Shown here one piece after another: positions 20,448 through 32,762 of a DNA stretch of 64,000 nt; position 1 is the first letter of the stretch; each line of letters opens with the position of its first letter. The notes beneath the pieces are model-generated. The model was not told the origin of the DNA. It worked only from the letters and a program-made list of their open reading frames with translations, and ran no database searches. The position numbers and the translations under genes are program-made. The stretch lies in the NCBI RefSeq assembly GCF_947179515.1, contig NC_067473.1, positions 106,221,282-106,285,281 of the forward strand, written 5' to 3'. The stretch comes from Apodemus sylvaticus. Lineage: Eukaryota > Chordata > Mammalia > Rodentia > Muridae.

Positions 20448-21393
20448 AACAGGAATTCAAGGCCCATACCTAAAGATCGTTAAAGCAATATACAGCAAAC
20501 CGGTAGCCAACATCAAACTAAATGGAGAGAAACTTGAAGCAATCCCACTAAAATCAGGGACTAGACAAGGCTGTCCTCTCTCTCCATATCTTTTCAATAT
20601 AGTACTTGAAGTTCTAGCTAGAGCAATTAGACAACATAAGGAGGTCAAGCGGATACAAATTGGAAAGGAAGAAGTCAAATTATCACTATTTGCAGATGAC
20701 ATGATAATCTACTTAAGTGACCTGAAAACCTCCACCAGAGAACTCCTACAGCTGATAAACAACTTCAGCAGAGTGGCTGGTTATAAAATCAACTCAAGCA
20801 AATCAGTCGCCTTCCTATACTCAAAGGATAAGCAGGCTGAGAAAGAAGTTAGGGAAATGACACCCTTCAAAATAGCCACAAACAATATAAAGTATCTTGG
20901 TGTGACTCTAACCAAACAAGTGAAAGATCTATATGACAAGAAATTCAGGTCTCTGAAGAAGGAAATCGAAGAAGACCTCAGAAAATGGAAAAATCTGCCA
21001 TGCTCGTGGATTGGCAGGATTAATATAGCTAAAATGGCCATCTTGCCAAAAGTGATCTACAGATTCAATGCAATCCCCGTCAAAATCCCAACACAGTTCT
21101 TCACAGAGTTAGAAAAAGCAATTCTCAAATTCATCTGGAATAACAAGAAACCCAGGATAGCTAAAACTATTCTCAACAACAAAAGAAATTCTGGGGGAAT
21201 CAGTATCCCTGACTTCAAGCAATACTATAGAGCAATAGTGTTAAAAACTGCATGGTATTGGTACAGTGACAGACAAGTAGACCAATGGAATAGAATTGAA
21301 GATCCAGAAATGAATCCACACACCTATGGTCACTTGATCTTCGACAAAGAAGCCAAAAACATCCAGTGGAAAAAAGATATCCTTTTCAAATAA
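20448..21393 (+). pseudogene. L1 ORF2 reverse-transcriptase segment, second copy start
   Basis: Open in one frame from about 20440 to 21393 (about 317 codons, no proper start). It has the RT palm motifs: SGTRQGCPLSPYLFNIVLEV and the catalytic FADD box at 20689-20700. It continues through NNFSRVAGYKINSSKS, YLGVTLTKQVKDLY and PCSWIGRINIAKMAILPKV to a premature stop at 21391-21393. No upstream endonuclease domain, so it cannot be an active L1. Confidence 0.88.
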
Positions 21394-22418
21394 TGGTGCT
21401 GGATCAATTGGAGGTCAGCATGCAGAAGAATGCGAATTGATCCATTCTTATCTCCATGTACTAAACTTCACTCCAAGTGGATCAAGGACCTCCATGTAAA
21501 ACCAGACACACTAAAACTAATAGAAAAGAAACTGGGGGAAGACCCTTGAGGACATGGGCACAGGAGAAAAGTTCCTGAACAGATCACCAGTAGCTTATGC
21601 TTTAAGATCAAGAATTGACAAATGGGACCTCATAAAATTACAAAGTTTCTGTAAGGCAAAGGACACTGTTAAAAGGACAAAACAACAACCATCAAATTGG
21701 GAAAGGATATTTACCAACCCTACATCTGATAGAGGGCTAATATCCAATATATACAAAGAACTCAAGAAGTTAGACCCCAGGGAAACAAATAACCCTATTA
21801 AAAATGGGGTACAGATCTTAACAAAGAATTTTCACCTGAAGAAATTCGGATGGCCTAGAGGCACCTTAAGAAGTGCTCAACATCATTAGTCATTAGGGAA
21901 ATGCAAATCAAAACAAGCCTGAGATTTCACCTTACACCAGTCAGAATGGCTAAAGTCAAAAACTCAGGAGACAGCAGGTGTTGGTGAGGATGTGGAGAAA
22001 GAGGAACACTCCTCCACTGCTGGTGGGATTGCAAGATGGTGCAACCACTTTGGAAATCAGTCTGGCGGTTCCTCAGAAAACTGGGCATGACACTTCCTGA
22101 GGACCCTGTTATACCACTCTTGGGCATATATGCAGAGGATTCTTCAGCATGCAATAAGGATACATGCTCCACTATGTTCACAGCAGCCTTATTTATAATA
22201 GCCAGAAGCTGGAAAGAACCCAGATGCCCCTCAAAGGAGGAATGGATACAGAAAATGTGGTATATTAACACAATGGAATACTACTCAGCAATTAGAAACA
22301 ATGAATTCACAACATTTTTATGCAAATGGTTTGATCTGGAAAATGTCATCCTAAGTGAGGTAACCGAATCACAAAAGAATACACATGGAATGCAATCTCT
22401 GATAAGTGGATATTAATT
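21394..22418 (+). pseudogene. L1 ORF2 C-terminal segment, second copy end
   Basis: Continues ORF2 in several frames. A stop codon falls inside the Cys-motif (TGG TGA at about 21981) and a frameshift lies near 21535. The final frame 22036-22416 reads MVQPLWKSVWRFLRKLGM to LISGY, the normal ORF2 end. Confidence 0.85.
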
Positions 22419-22672
22419 AACCCAGAAGCCCTGAATACCCAAAGTACAAATCGCATAACAAATGACTCTCATGAAGAAGTATGGAGAGGGTTCTGATCCT
22501 GGAAAGGATTGACCTAGCATTGGAGGGGAATATAAGGACAGAAAAAAAAGGAGGAAGGTGATTGGAGAATGGATAGAGAGAAGAAGGTTTATGGGACATA
22601 TGGGGAGGAGGGATCCAGGAAAGGGGAAATCATTTGGAATGTAAACAAAGAATATAGAAAATAAAAAATATT

Positions 22673-22703
<31 letters not shown>

Positions 22704-22715
22704 CAAAAAGATATG
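22419..22715 (+). mobile_element. L1 3' UTR and (CAAAA)n tail
   Basis: Short 3' UTR with 'gaatataaggacagaaaaaa', 'gggacatatggggaggaggg' and 'ggaatgtaaacaaagaatat', then an A-rich tail of CAAAA units. Near-identical in layout to the 3' UTR at 15149-15420. Confidence 0.85.
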
Positions 22716-22869
22716 TTGTAGACTTTCTGGAGTCCACCTCACAAACAAATCCTTTAGTGCCTGAAGGCTATTTGTTTCCTCTCCAGTCTCCTGCCCCACT
22801 AGGCCCAGCCTGCTGCACACAGCCTTTACCCTGTCTAACCCTTGCTACATTCTGAACTACCATATTTTC

Positions 22870-23070
22870 TCTGCCAAGAAAGATTGCCCTGGCTCTGTGA
22901 CTGTCTAACTTCACTGATTCTTTAAAGACTCAGCTCAATGATTAATACCTCTAGAACCTTCCACAGCAAGGTGTGGCCAAGTTGGGGACTGCTTCACTGT
23001 GCTTGGAACATGTTCAGGACATACTCCCATCAGTGCCTCCATCTCTTGAGAACAGGGCCTTAATTTATTC
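22870..23070. mobile_element. Possible ancient LINE2-like fragment
   Basis: 'ctttaaagactcagctcaat' followed by 'cctctagaaccttcc' resembles the 3' part of mammalian L2 elements. Strongly diverged and low confidence. The rest of 22716-23553 shows nothing recognisable. Confidence 0.3.
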
Positions 23071-23552
23071 TTACACCTATTTATGAGCAATATTTCAGAC
23101 TGTTCAAACAAACTGTGTAAGTGTTGCATGTGGCAAGGTATAGATGCTCATTCCTGGCAAATTTTAAGTTGCATATGAAAATCTGCTTGGTCAAGTATTT
23201 TGAAGGTTATGGTGAAGGAATTGTTTACATGTATCAAATATTCATGCAGTTATTTCACTGTGTTTGAAGCTAACATATTCACTTTCAATCATCATGAAGA
23301 TGTGCTGTGGTTGTCAGTGTGGGCTGATGTACAGGCTTTTTCTGCTTCTGCTGATATTTGCTATTTCTTCCTCTTAGACAAGATTCTTCTATAAGGTTAG
23401 GCTTAAGTGACAGGAAGTAGAGTGGTCTTCATTTAAAACAAAATTGATGTAAATCACCAAGCTAATTCCTGTTACAAGGAATTAAATCCCTGTGATATAA
23501 TGTAGGATGTATCATAATTTCTCCACTGTATGCCCATTTGTTGTTTGTTTAT

Positions 23553-23553
<1 letters not shown>

Positions 23554-23584
<31 letters not shown>
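23554..23584. repeat. (GT)n microsatellite
   Basis: About 15 GT units. Confidence 0.97.
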
Positions 23585-23585
<1 letters not shown>

Positions 23586-23618
23586 GGGTGTTTTATTTAT
23601 TTTTGTGCTTTTGGTTTA

Positions 23619-23780
23619 GTTTGTTTGGTTTGGTTTGGTTTGGTTTGATTTTTTTGAGACAGTTTCACTGTATGGCCCTGGCTGTCCTACACCTTTAATT
23701 CAGAAATTCAGAGAGCCACCTTCCTAGGTCTCCTGAAAGCTAGGATTAAAAGAGTGTGCCACCACCTCACACGTGTTTTT
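23619..23780 (-). mobile_element. B1 SINE, diverged, with (TTTGG)n tail
   Basis: Antisense B1: 'gagacagtttcactgtatgg', 'ccctggctgtcctac', 'gctaggattaaaagagtgtg', 'ccaccacc', with an internal loss. The tail side is an expanded TTTGG repeat (23619-23650). Confidence 0.75.
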
Positions 23781-23801
23781 TTTTTTTTTTTTTTTTTTTT
23801 A
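23776..23801 (-). repeat. poly-T run
   Basis: About 25 T between the two B1 copies. It lies next to the head, not the tail, of the left B1, so it is probably a separate retroposition tail or an expansion. Confidence 0.9.
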
Positions 23802-23862
23802 TTGTGCGTGTGTTCTTTTGTTTTTCTGTTTTTTTCTGTTGTTGTTGTTTATATAAAATCTT

Positions 23863-24030
23863 TTCTTTCTTTTTTTGATTTTTTTGGTTTTTCAAGACAG
23901 GGTTTCTCTGTGTAGTCCTAGCTGTTCTGGAACTCACTCTGTACACCAGGCTGGCCTCAAACTAAGAAATCTGCCTGCCTCTGCCTCCCAAGTGCTGGTA
24001 TTACAGGCGTGTGCCACCACTGCCCAGCTA
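23863..24030 (-). mobile_element. B1 SINE with 12-bp target-site duplication
   Basis: Full antisense B1: 'caagacagggtttctctgtg', 'gctgttctggaactcactct', 'gtacaccaggctggcc', 'gtgccaccactgcccagc'. It is flanked by ATATAAAATCTT at 23851-23862 and 24031-24042. Confidence 0.93.
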
Positions 24031-24042
24031 ATATAAAATCTT

Positions 24043-24595
24043 AATGCATGTGTTTTTAGTATCAGAAAGACTGTTTATTGTCATTAGTCTTGCAACAATA
24101 AATTTATGTAACAATATTTTAAATTAAGTTTAATATGTTTTGCAAACCAAATTGTTATTGCTTATTTAGGTTTGAGGAGGAAATTAAAATCTTTGTTTAC
24201 ACTTAATGTTTTGATATAATATGAGACAATATATTGTACTTTGACTATACCTACTCTCTGAAAGGGCTGAAAGAGTTTGCTGTTGTTCTAGCTTGCCAGG
24301 CATTTTCTTTCAAAACTAAGGCAACACTAAGTTTTTCCTCTTTCCCTGGTTGTTCAGTCTGACTTGACTTAGAGCAATTCATTTCACATTTTTCCCTCTT
24401 GACTATCATGTGCCTCAATGCCATTTTCTTCCTTATATTTTTGACAGAAAGATGTTCCTATCTTCTGAATGAAAAAACTTTATTCATATTCTCAATGCCA
24501 AGTATCTCTATTTTATCTTCTCCACATCACTCATCACCCAACTTGAATCGGCATCCTAAGGGGCTATTCAAAAACCTTACAGAAGAACAGATTTT
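24043..24595. other. No recognised gene
   Basis: AT-rich. An 89-residue open frame (24399-24668) runs into the TTCC repeat and has no recognisable domain. Confidence 0.5.
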
Positions 24596-24665
24596 TCTTC
24601 CTTTCTTCCTTCTTTCCTTCCTTCCTTCCTTCCTTCTTTTCATTCATTCTTTCTTTATTTATTTA
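24596..24665. repeat. (TTCC)n / (TTCT)n microsatellite
   Basis: Tetranucleotide pyrimidine array ending in CATT and TTTA units. Confidence 0.93.
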
Positions 24666-27135
24666 TAGTAAAATTAAAGACTTTGTTCTTATATAAGTGA
24701 AACAAGAGGAGCCTGCTCCTTAAGTGAAACATATTTAACTAGTTTTTGTTTACATAAATACAGAACATTTGATTGGTGATCGCTGAGTCTGCAGTAACAG
24801 AATGCTGACCTGACTTTCCCAAATGTCAGCTCTCACTGGCTGTTATCTGTGGATTAGACATGAAATATGTCTTCCAAATCAATCTGCCTAATATTCCTTC
24901 ATGTTCCAATTTGTCTGTTAAGCATGCATTATTTCAAGAGAAATGCGTAGGGGCAAAAGATAATTCTCAAGTCTGAAGAATAGAAAGTACAACAACCAAC
25001 TCTTTTGTATTTCTTATGTACAAAGAACATCTAGCCTTCAGGAGTAGAGTACTTCCCTGCATGACATATTTAACTTCTGAAATATAACTGTTTTGCGTTG
25101 TGTCTGTACATTCATCTGTACCTCTGTGGCCAAGTGCTCTTCTGGTTTTATGGTCTGACTTACTTTGAATGGTTGAAAGGCAGCAATTAGACTAAATCAG
25201 AAGCTGAAAGACAGCTCCTAGCTGGGGGATTGGTTATTCCGTCTTCATTACGTCTATATCTATCATAAGCATGAACAGTGGGCCACTGTTCCAGACTTCT
25301 TTAGTCCCAGACTTTAGGGGTATTCTTTTGAAAATCAATCATTTGTGAGAATAATTTGATACATGAATTTTAATGTCACAGTTTCAATGCAATGTTGACA
25401 TATGATTCATATGCTCTCTTTATGTTATGTGTATTAGCAATTGATTATATTGTGTCTGAATACAGGTCACTCGACATATTGAAGAAAGATATTTTGTAGT
25501 TAAAAACTGAAAATATATTTACATGATCTCTATCTTATTAGCAGAACTAAGTTTAAAAATTTAAGATCTCTCTCACTCTTTTATTCAAGATAGTATATAT
25601 AAATATGTAAACATTCAGCACAGATTAATGAAAAACCTGTCACCTTAATATGTCATTCTATTTCTGCTATTAAAGTGTAGCACCCAGTTCCTCCTCATGA
25701 AGCGATACTGACTACACTATCTGCAAGGAATGCCTGTTTATACTGCCACCACGCTTTGGTTCACTTGTCTGACAACCTGTGCTACTCTGGGATATTGTCC
25801 TTGTGAGATAAAAACACTAACCAGTCCCTTTGAGTTTGTTCCCCTTTGACTTCTGAATTACATTTTACTTTTATACAAGGTGGAAAGCACTTATATTTTA
25901 CTCATAACATTATTTTATATTCTATGTTTTGTCTCTTTGTTCACTCTAAAGGCAGAAAAACAGTAAAATGTGAATATAATATGACTGTACATCTGATTCA
26001 CTATGTAGATAATTAATACAAAACTGTGATAATACTTTTCATACATCCATTGCTATTTCTGGGGCTTCAAATTGGCATTTGCATCATTTGTCTAATGTTT
26101 TCTCAGCATGAATGGTTGATATGCTGAAAAGGATTGACACAAATCAATTCAAAGTGAATGCCTAATTTTGATAATAAGAAGATTGTAAAGACCAGCAATG
26201 TTCAAAGATTTATTTTCTCAGATGAATCTTAAACTCTGATAAGCGTGAGTCAAATATCATCATTTCCTATATTAGAATATAATTTTACTTTGTACAAACA
26301 GGCAAATCACAATCAACACAGGGAAAAAAGCTATTTCTACTTCAATGTGATTTATGTCACATTAATTATTAGGTGTGATTCACGAATTCATAAACCTGGG
26401 AGTACTTACAATACAGATGCTAGTCAAGCTTTGATTAAACTGTTAAAAATTTTGAAGCATCCTTCTCCCAATAATGACATTCACATGGGCCCACCCCATT
26501 AGAAGGCTTACAAGGAACCACCTGATTATCTCAATCCACCTGGTACATGAAGAAGAAGGAACATGGCTGAGGTAAATACTTGTCTTTTGTTGTCACTTCC
26601 CAAGGAGTTTTAGGTTCCACTAGCCTGACTTCCTCAGAGGCACCATCCTCTGCCCTCATATTCTTCATGAGTCTTCTATCACATTCCCAAATGAATCAGC
26701 AGGAAAGCTTTATATTCAGAAGCTCTTGGTTCATCTAAATACTCATAGATGTTATACTTGATTGAGTTTCTGGCCTGATTCCAGAATTCTAAGTCAAAAA
26801 TTATTTTTTTTCAGAATTTTAGACGCCATAAAATGGACTTTGTAATATTTAGGACAGGTAATTAGAAATATGATGCCTCTTTGAACTTAAGGATACTATG
26901 GAACAGTGATATGCTTATGAATATGCAGGACCAAGAGCTTCATAGGAAAGGACAAAACCTGTGATTATCATTCTCCTTATTTCTTTATTTTGGGTCTTAT
27001 AGCAATGGCCATTCCTTATTCCATAAGGGTATATTGGATACTAGCATCTCTGGTATACAAAGAGTAAGACATTATGGATAAAGTCTACTCTAGTATACAA
27101 GGAAACAATTTGTCATCTTGAAAAGCACCTTATGT
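24666..27135. other. Repeat-poor AT-rich block, no gene seen
   Basis: About 2.5 kb without any element that I recognise. The longest open frame (85 residues, 26245-26502) has no domain. Freedom from young repeats makes it a reasonable place to test for conserved non-coding sequence. Confidence 0.5.
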
Positions 27136-27171
27136 ACACACGCACACACACACACACATACACACACACAC
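27136..27171. repeat. (CA)n microsatellite, interrupted
   Basis: CA array with CG and TA interruptions. Confidence 0.93.
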
Positions 27172-27524
27172 TGGGCTCCTCCTTTTTATACTTTATATTT
27201 TATAATTTTCAGAAGAATTATGAACAAAGTTTATGCATTTGAACCTCTTACTTAAAACAAACAAATAAACAACAACAATAAAATAAAATCAAGAGCTTGA
27301 GTTGCTGTGTAGTCACACAGAGCTGTTGAGAATTAAACCATCATGTCATTTTCTGTAGCTTCAGACCACATTAAATTATTTCCCCTTGAATATGTAAAAT
27401 GTAGCAACTAATGAGATCTCTTCCTGGCCTCAAACTTCTAATGGGAATGGATACGGGATGCTTCTTCAATCCTGTGCTCAGACTCAGTCATTTTTGCTCA
27501 ACAAAGAGATATATATGAGTTTTT

Positions 27525-27525
<1 letters not shown>
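27172..27525. other. No recognised gene
   Basis: AT-rich, with a short (CAAA)/(CAA) stretch near 27258-27282. Confidence 0.5.
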
Positions 27526-27586
<61 letters not shown>

Positions 27587-27598
27587 GTCTTTCTCTCT
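27526..27598. repeat. (CT)n microsatellite
   Basis: Pure CT core of about 42 bases with CTTT and CTGT edges. Confidence 0.95.
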
Positions 27599-28441
27599 TT
27601 AAGAATAGTTACTGACGATCTCTTCCTTAGTGGGCAGTAATTTGTCAGTCTTTATTCTAGTCAAATCCTCATATATTCAAATGCACATTGTAATGTTGAT
27701 TCCTTAATGAGAAAAGAGTTCTTCAAAGATTTTTTCTCTTAAATATCAACCACCTAAAGTTTTGACCTCAAATCATACAAGGCTGATTAGAACAAGTTGA
27801 AATAGTACTGCAGGCATATTGATTTGGTTATGAAGAAACAAGATATTGTAATACAACTCACTGAGATCCAATTTATGGCTGAAACTGACTTATTTTCCAC
27901 AATACAAAACTAATTGGGGAAAGTCAGGCAGAGATGACCACATACGTAAGGACTTCTAGAAGAAGTGGGAACATAAACTATACCAGAATAAATCTGGGAT
28001 AGCATTCTGCCCTTGCCATATTTTGAACCAATGTTAGATTTTGCAAAGGAATGAGACAGTCAGTTGCAATATGAAGACCTTGTTCACTACAGGACTGGAA
28101 GGCTGTGGATATCTTGTCTGCTGTGGGACCCCCACATAACTACAAGGGAAGACCCAGGAGTAAGGACATTCAAGGTTTCTGGGAATGGTTGGATCATTCA
28201 TAAAGTCCATCAAGTGAGTACATTTTGCCTACAGTAAACAGTAATTCCCATTGTCTCTAATAAACTCAACATTTAACACAGATTCGGTTATTTATTAAGC
28301 ATTTTAAGCTACCTTTGTGAGAAAAAGCAATGCTACAGTTTGGTGTAAGAAGCATCCAGTGAAAGGCTTATATTGTCTTAAATGACTCCATGAAATGAAT
28401 GCCCTAGGAAATTCTGGAAATTGACCATTTGGTCAAAAAAT
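27599..28441. other. No recognised gene
   Basis: Unique-looking, AT-rich. No long open frame. Confidence 0.5.
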
Positions 28442-28563
28442 GAACATAGGAGTAGTGAGATGGTTCACTGGATGAAGATTCTTGCCACAAGTCTGAGTCT
28501 GACCCAGATCACACATTTTCTGTGGCATGTCTGCATGCCCATGTGCTCAAGCATGAGTACGCG

Positions 28564-28603
<40 letters not shown>

Positions 28604-28617
28604 TAAATAAATAAACC
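28442..28617 (+). mobile_element. B2-superfamily SINE with expanded (CA)n tail
   Basis: 'agtagtgagatggttcactg' is the tRNA-like head, then 'gatgaagattcttgccacaa' and 'catgtctgcatgcccatg'. The tail region holds (CA)n at about 28566-28600 and ends in AAATAAATAAA. Confidence 0.72.
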
Positions 28618-28878
28618 TGACCTCATGTGATTTCAAATCAATTATAATAAATAAAACACGCATGATATGTTTTAGCTATTTTAATTCTGAATTGCCTTAT
28701 TCAGTCAGCAACCAGGTTTTGGGATTCAATACTTTCCTCCAAAAGTACCTCATGTATTATGAAATAGTTTCCTTTGTTTCTCCAAATAGGAAATAAGTAG
28801 AAGGTAGTTCAGATTAATGTGAAGGCTTCCTTGATACTAAAACTATGTGTGCTTATTTTTGAGCTTCCAGATTACTAA
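28618..28878. other. No recognised gene
   Basis: AT-rich spacer before the ORR1 LTR. Confidence 0.5.
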
Positions 28879-29005
28879 GTTGGTGATTTTCATGAGAATG
28901 TCCCCCATAGGCTCATATATGAAAATGCTTGATCCACAGCTATTAGAACTATTTGAGAAGGATTTGTAGGTAACAGGCTTGTTGCAGGAGACTTGTCACT
29001 GTAGG
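28879..29005 (+). mobile_element. ORR1 MaLR LTR, part 1
   Basis: 'atgagaatgtcccccatagg', 'ctcatatatgaaaatgcttg', 'ttgcaggagacttgtcactg' match the 5' half of an ORR1 LTR. It is broken by an L1 and continues at 31124. Confidence 0.75.
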
Positions 29006-31073
29006 TGGCACTGGTACAGACAGACACTTGGATCAATGGAATAGAATTGATGACCCAGAAATAGAACCACAGACTTAGGGCACTTACTCTTTTACAAAGA
29101 AGACAAATATATACAATGGAAAAAGGAATGCATCTTCAAAAAATGATGCTGGTCTAACCAGCTGTCGATATGTAGAAAAATGGAAATAGACCCATATTTG
29201 TCACCTTGCACAAAGCTCAAGTCAAAGTGGATCAAGGACCTCAACTTAAAACCTTACATACCGAGTCTAATAGAAGAGAACATGGTAAAGAGCATTGAAT
29301 TCATTGGTACAGGAGGGAATTTCCTAAACAGAACTCCAATGGCTTACACTCTAAGATCAAGAATTGATAAATGGTACTTCATGAAACTAAACAGCTTTTG
29401 TAAGGCAGAAGACATAGCCAACAATACAAATCAGCAACCTACAGATAGGAAAAAAAAATCTTCACTAACATCTGTTAGAGGGCTAATATCCAAAATATAT
29501 TAAAAAACTCAAGAAGTTAACCACCAAAAACACCAACCAACCAAATAAAAAAAATGAGGTATAGAACTAAACCAAGAATTCACAACAGAGGAATCTCAAA
29601 TGGCTTGGAAACACCTAAAGAAATGTTCAAAGTCCTTAGTGATCAGAGAAATGCAAATCAAAATGACCCTACACCAATCAGAATGGTAAGATCAAAACAT
29701 CAGGCAATAGCAAATGTTGGTGAGGATGTAAAGAAAGAGGAACATTCCTCTGTTGCTGGTGATATTAGAAACTGGCACAACTACTCTGGAAATCAATCTA
29801 GGGTTTCCTCAGAAAACTGGAAATAGATCTACCTGAAGACCCAGCAATATCACTTTTGAGAATATACCCAAAAGATGCTCACCCATGCCACAGGGGCACA
29901 TGTTCCACTGTGTTCATAGTGACATTGTTTGTGATAGCCAGAAGCTGGAAACAACACAAATGTCCCACGGCAGAAGAATGGATACAGAAAATGTTGATCA
30001 TTTACACAATGGAATACTACACAGCAATTGAGAATGAGGACACCCTGAGTTTTTCAGGTAAATGGACGGAACTAGAAAATATCATACTTAGTGATGTAAC
30101 TTAGACCCAAAATGATATGCATGGTATATACTCACTAATAAGTGGATATTAGAAAGAAAAGGTTTCAAATACCCAAGATACAGCCTACAGAACTCAAAAA
30201 GGTTAACAAGCTGAAGGACCTATATGAGGATGCCTCAGGCCCACTTGAGAGGGAGAAGAAAGCAACCACACCAGGGGAGGAGGGACCTGGGATGGAGGGG
30301 ATCAATGGGGAGGTGAGAGACCCTCAGGACTCAAAAAGGGGACCTTAGATGAAACGCCTAAGATGAAACTTACACAGCCCACCTCTAGCAGGAAGACAGG
30401 CTATCAAGGGACGGATGGGATTGACATCCACAGTAAACTCTCATAATTTTTCCTGTCTGAAAGAATTGCAGGGATGGAAATAGAGAGGAACGTGAGGAAA
30501 AGAGGGTCCAGCAACACACCCAAAGTAGAATCCAGCTCAAGGGGGGCCCCAAAACCTGAAATTATTACTGAGGCTGTGGAGTGCTCACAAAAAGGGACCT
30601 ATATTACTGCCCTCTAAAAGACCCAACAAGCACCTGAAAGAGTCAGATGCAGATATTTGCACTTAACCAATTGATAGAAGCTTCCCCTGTGATTGAATTA
30701 GGGGAAAACTGGAAGAAGCTGAGGAGGAAGGCGACCCTGCAGGAGGACCAACAGTCTCAATTATCCTGGACTCCGAAAATCTCTCAAACACTGGAACACC
30801 AACCAGGAAGCATACACCAGCTGATAGGAGGTCCACAACACATATACAGCAGAGGGCTGCTGGTCTGGGTTCAGTCAGAGAAGATGTGTCTCACTCTCAA
30901 GAGACTAAAGGCCCCAGGGAGTTTAAAGGTCTGGTGGAGTGGGGCAGTGTGTGGGGACATCCTCATGGAGACTGGCAAGAGGGAAGAGGTATAGGATGTG
31001 GAACAGTCAGAGGATGGTATATGATGTGGAACAGAGGGTGTACTGGGAATGGACTGAAATCTGGAGTTTAAAA

Positions 31074-31122
<49 letters not shown>

Positions 31123-31123
31123 A
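29006..31123 (+). mobile_element. L1 (old rodent type) inserted in ORR1
   Basis: 5'-truncated sense L1. ORF2 C-terminal third (29006-30104) has broken frames 29180-29503, 29554-29826 and 29856-30104, the last giving the usual end region with IFVIARSWKQHKCPTAEEW-type residues. A long 3' UTR (30105-31070) ends in an (AAAT)n tail of about 53 bases. I found no clear target-site duplication. Confidence 0.83.
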
Positions 31124-31371
31124 AGAAAGATCTCTCTCCCCTCTCCCTCCTTCACCCTCTCCCTCTCCATTTTCCTCTCTCCCCCTCCCCTCCCTTTTTT
31201 CCCTCTCCTTCTCCCTCTACTTCTCCCCCTCCCTCTCTTCCCTCTGCCTCTCCCTCTCCTCCCTTTTCCCCTCCCACCTCTCTCTCCTGCCTGTAGATGT
31301 GAAGTTCTCAGAATCTGATCCAGAGCCTTGCCTGTCTTTTTCCCACCATGATGATCATTGCCTAACCCTCT
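31124..31371 (+). mobile_element. ORR1 MaLR LTR, part 2, with pyrimidine expansion
   Basis: A CT-rich run (31125-31290) sits where ORR1 normally has a short CTCTCT stretch. It is followed by 'ctgcctgtagatgtgaag' and 'ccaccatgatgatcattgcc', the ORR1 3' half. The next piece is at 31563. Confidence 0.7.
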
Positions 31372-31562
31372 AAGCTTCTGAATTCCTGTGAAGGCTCCTT
31401 GCCCCAGTACAGGGGAATACCAGGACAGGAAAGGGAGAGTGGGTAAGTTGGTGAGAAGGGGGAAGGAGGATTACGATAGGGGGTTTTCAGAGGTGAAACA
31501 AGGAGAGAGGATAACATTAGAAATGTAAATAAAGAAAATATCTAATATTTAAAAAAAGCTCT
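31372..31562 (+). mobile_element. L1 3' UTR end inserted in ORR1
   Basis: 'gccccagtacaggggaatac', a G-rich run, 'ggataacattagaaatgtaa' and 'aaagaaaatatctaat'. A very short 5'-truncated copy (about 190 bases). Confidence 0.83.
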
Positions 31563-31636
31563 GATTAAATTTTTTTATAAGCATTGCCTTGTGTGTTATC
31601 TCTTTAACAGCATTAGAGCAGTGACTAAGCTGGTAA
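31563..31636 (+). mobile_element. ORR1 MaLR LTR, part 3 (3' end)
   Basis: 'ctctgattaaat', 'tataagcattgccttgtgtg', 'agcattagagcagtgactaa' complete the ORR1 3' end. Confidence 0.72.
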
Positions 31637-32762
31637 TCATCTTTGTGCCTCAGCCTTCTCCAAACAGATAGACTGGCTATCTACTGCTGCAAATGCAATG
31701 GTTTAAAAGAATTTCCATTCATTATTTCAGTCTCTACAGATCAGGAAATTGATGATGACCCTGGCTTCACTGATCCCTCCGTGTTAGCATCATCTACAAT
31801 TCTTCCTCAGAGACTGAATCAGGCAGGGTCTACTTGCTAACAGTGACTGGAAAATTCACTCATCTCATAGATGCTCCAAAGGCCCATTTTCCCCTTAGCT
31901 AGTCCTATCATACCTGTTTTCTTTCATGCTGGTGTTGAAAGTGTTCTGACAAAAACATTACAGAAAGGGATTCCTTCAGCCGATGGTTCAAGGTTGCAGT
32001 CCATCATTGTGGGGAAGCCAAGGCAGTAGGAATTTGAAGCTGTCAGTAAAATCACACCTACAGGTAAAAGCAGAGACAGGATGCTTTTGTGCATTCTTAT
32101 GGTCATCTCACTCTCCTTTTCAAAACAGTTCAAGACTCAAACCTTAATGCTGTCACCCACTTTTAGACATATGTGGTAATAAAGCTAATTCTCTGCAGAC
32201 AAACCCACAGGCCAAACTGATCTAAGCAATTCATCATTGGGAATGTTTTCTCAGATAACTCTCAATTGTGTTATTGGCAATGAAAAATAACTACCACACA
32301 AATATTTCAGTTGCTTCATCAAAGCCCGAAAGAAGTCCCTAACCACAAGGGTTATAACTTATTAATAATCTTTGTCATACTAATCTTCAGAAATGAAGGG
32401 AATTACATAGGTGGGTGCAAACCACCAGGGGATGTCATTTTAAGGACTATCATTAAGTAAATCAATATATAGTACATAATAATTATCACCTTTTATTATT
32501 TCTGAAAACAATAATTTGTGTTGGCATAATATGTCCCTGATAAAACACAAAGTACTTAATATCTTATTCCATTTGATATTTTGCAACATAATAACTTTTA
32601 TGTTTTTTTCAAATATGAAGATACTGGTTATCAGAAATCAATGTTTAACATTATTGTTTTTGTTGTTTAGTAGTATTAATAGCAGTGGGGGTAGCAGTGT
32701 ACTGGTGTCTGTGTAAGGCATATCATAGTTCAGAGAATGAAGTCCTAGGGTTATTTCTCTCC
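31637..32762. other. No recognised gene
   Basis: Unique-looking sequence. Open frames up to 69 residues without recognisable domains. Confidence 0.5.

Larger units (their letters stand above)
19632..22700 (+). mobile_element. L1 with duplicated ORF2 segment
   Basis: Sense L1 of the same 3' UTR type as 15149-17888. It begins with ORF2 at AILKFIWN (19660) and runs to HLKK (about 20447). It then jumps back to the RT region (GPYLKIVKAIY-like, 20452) and runs through the whole C-terminal half again to the stop (about 22418), 3' UTR and A-rich (CAAAA)n tail. No ORF1 or 5' UTR was seen. Confidence 0.88.

Noticed and set aside
20701..21393. 230-residue open frame with reverse-transcriptase sequence as a host gene
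   Set aside because: The residues (YKINSSKS, YLGVTLTKQVKDLY, PCSWIGRINIAKM) are L1 ORF2 and it lies within a rearranged L1 with an L1 3' UTR.
28442..28617. tRNA gene at the SINE heads
   Set aside because: The tRNA-like heads are SINE promoters with lost cloverleaf pairing; no separate tRNA gene was seen anywhere in the window.
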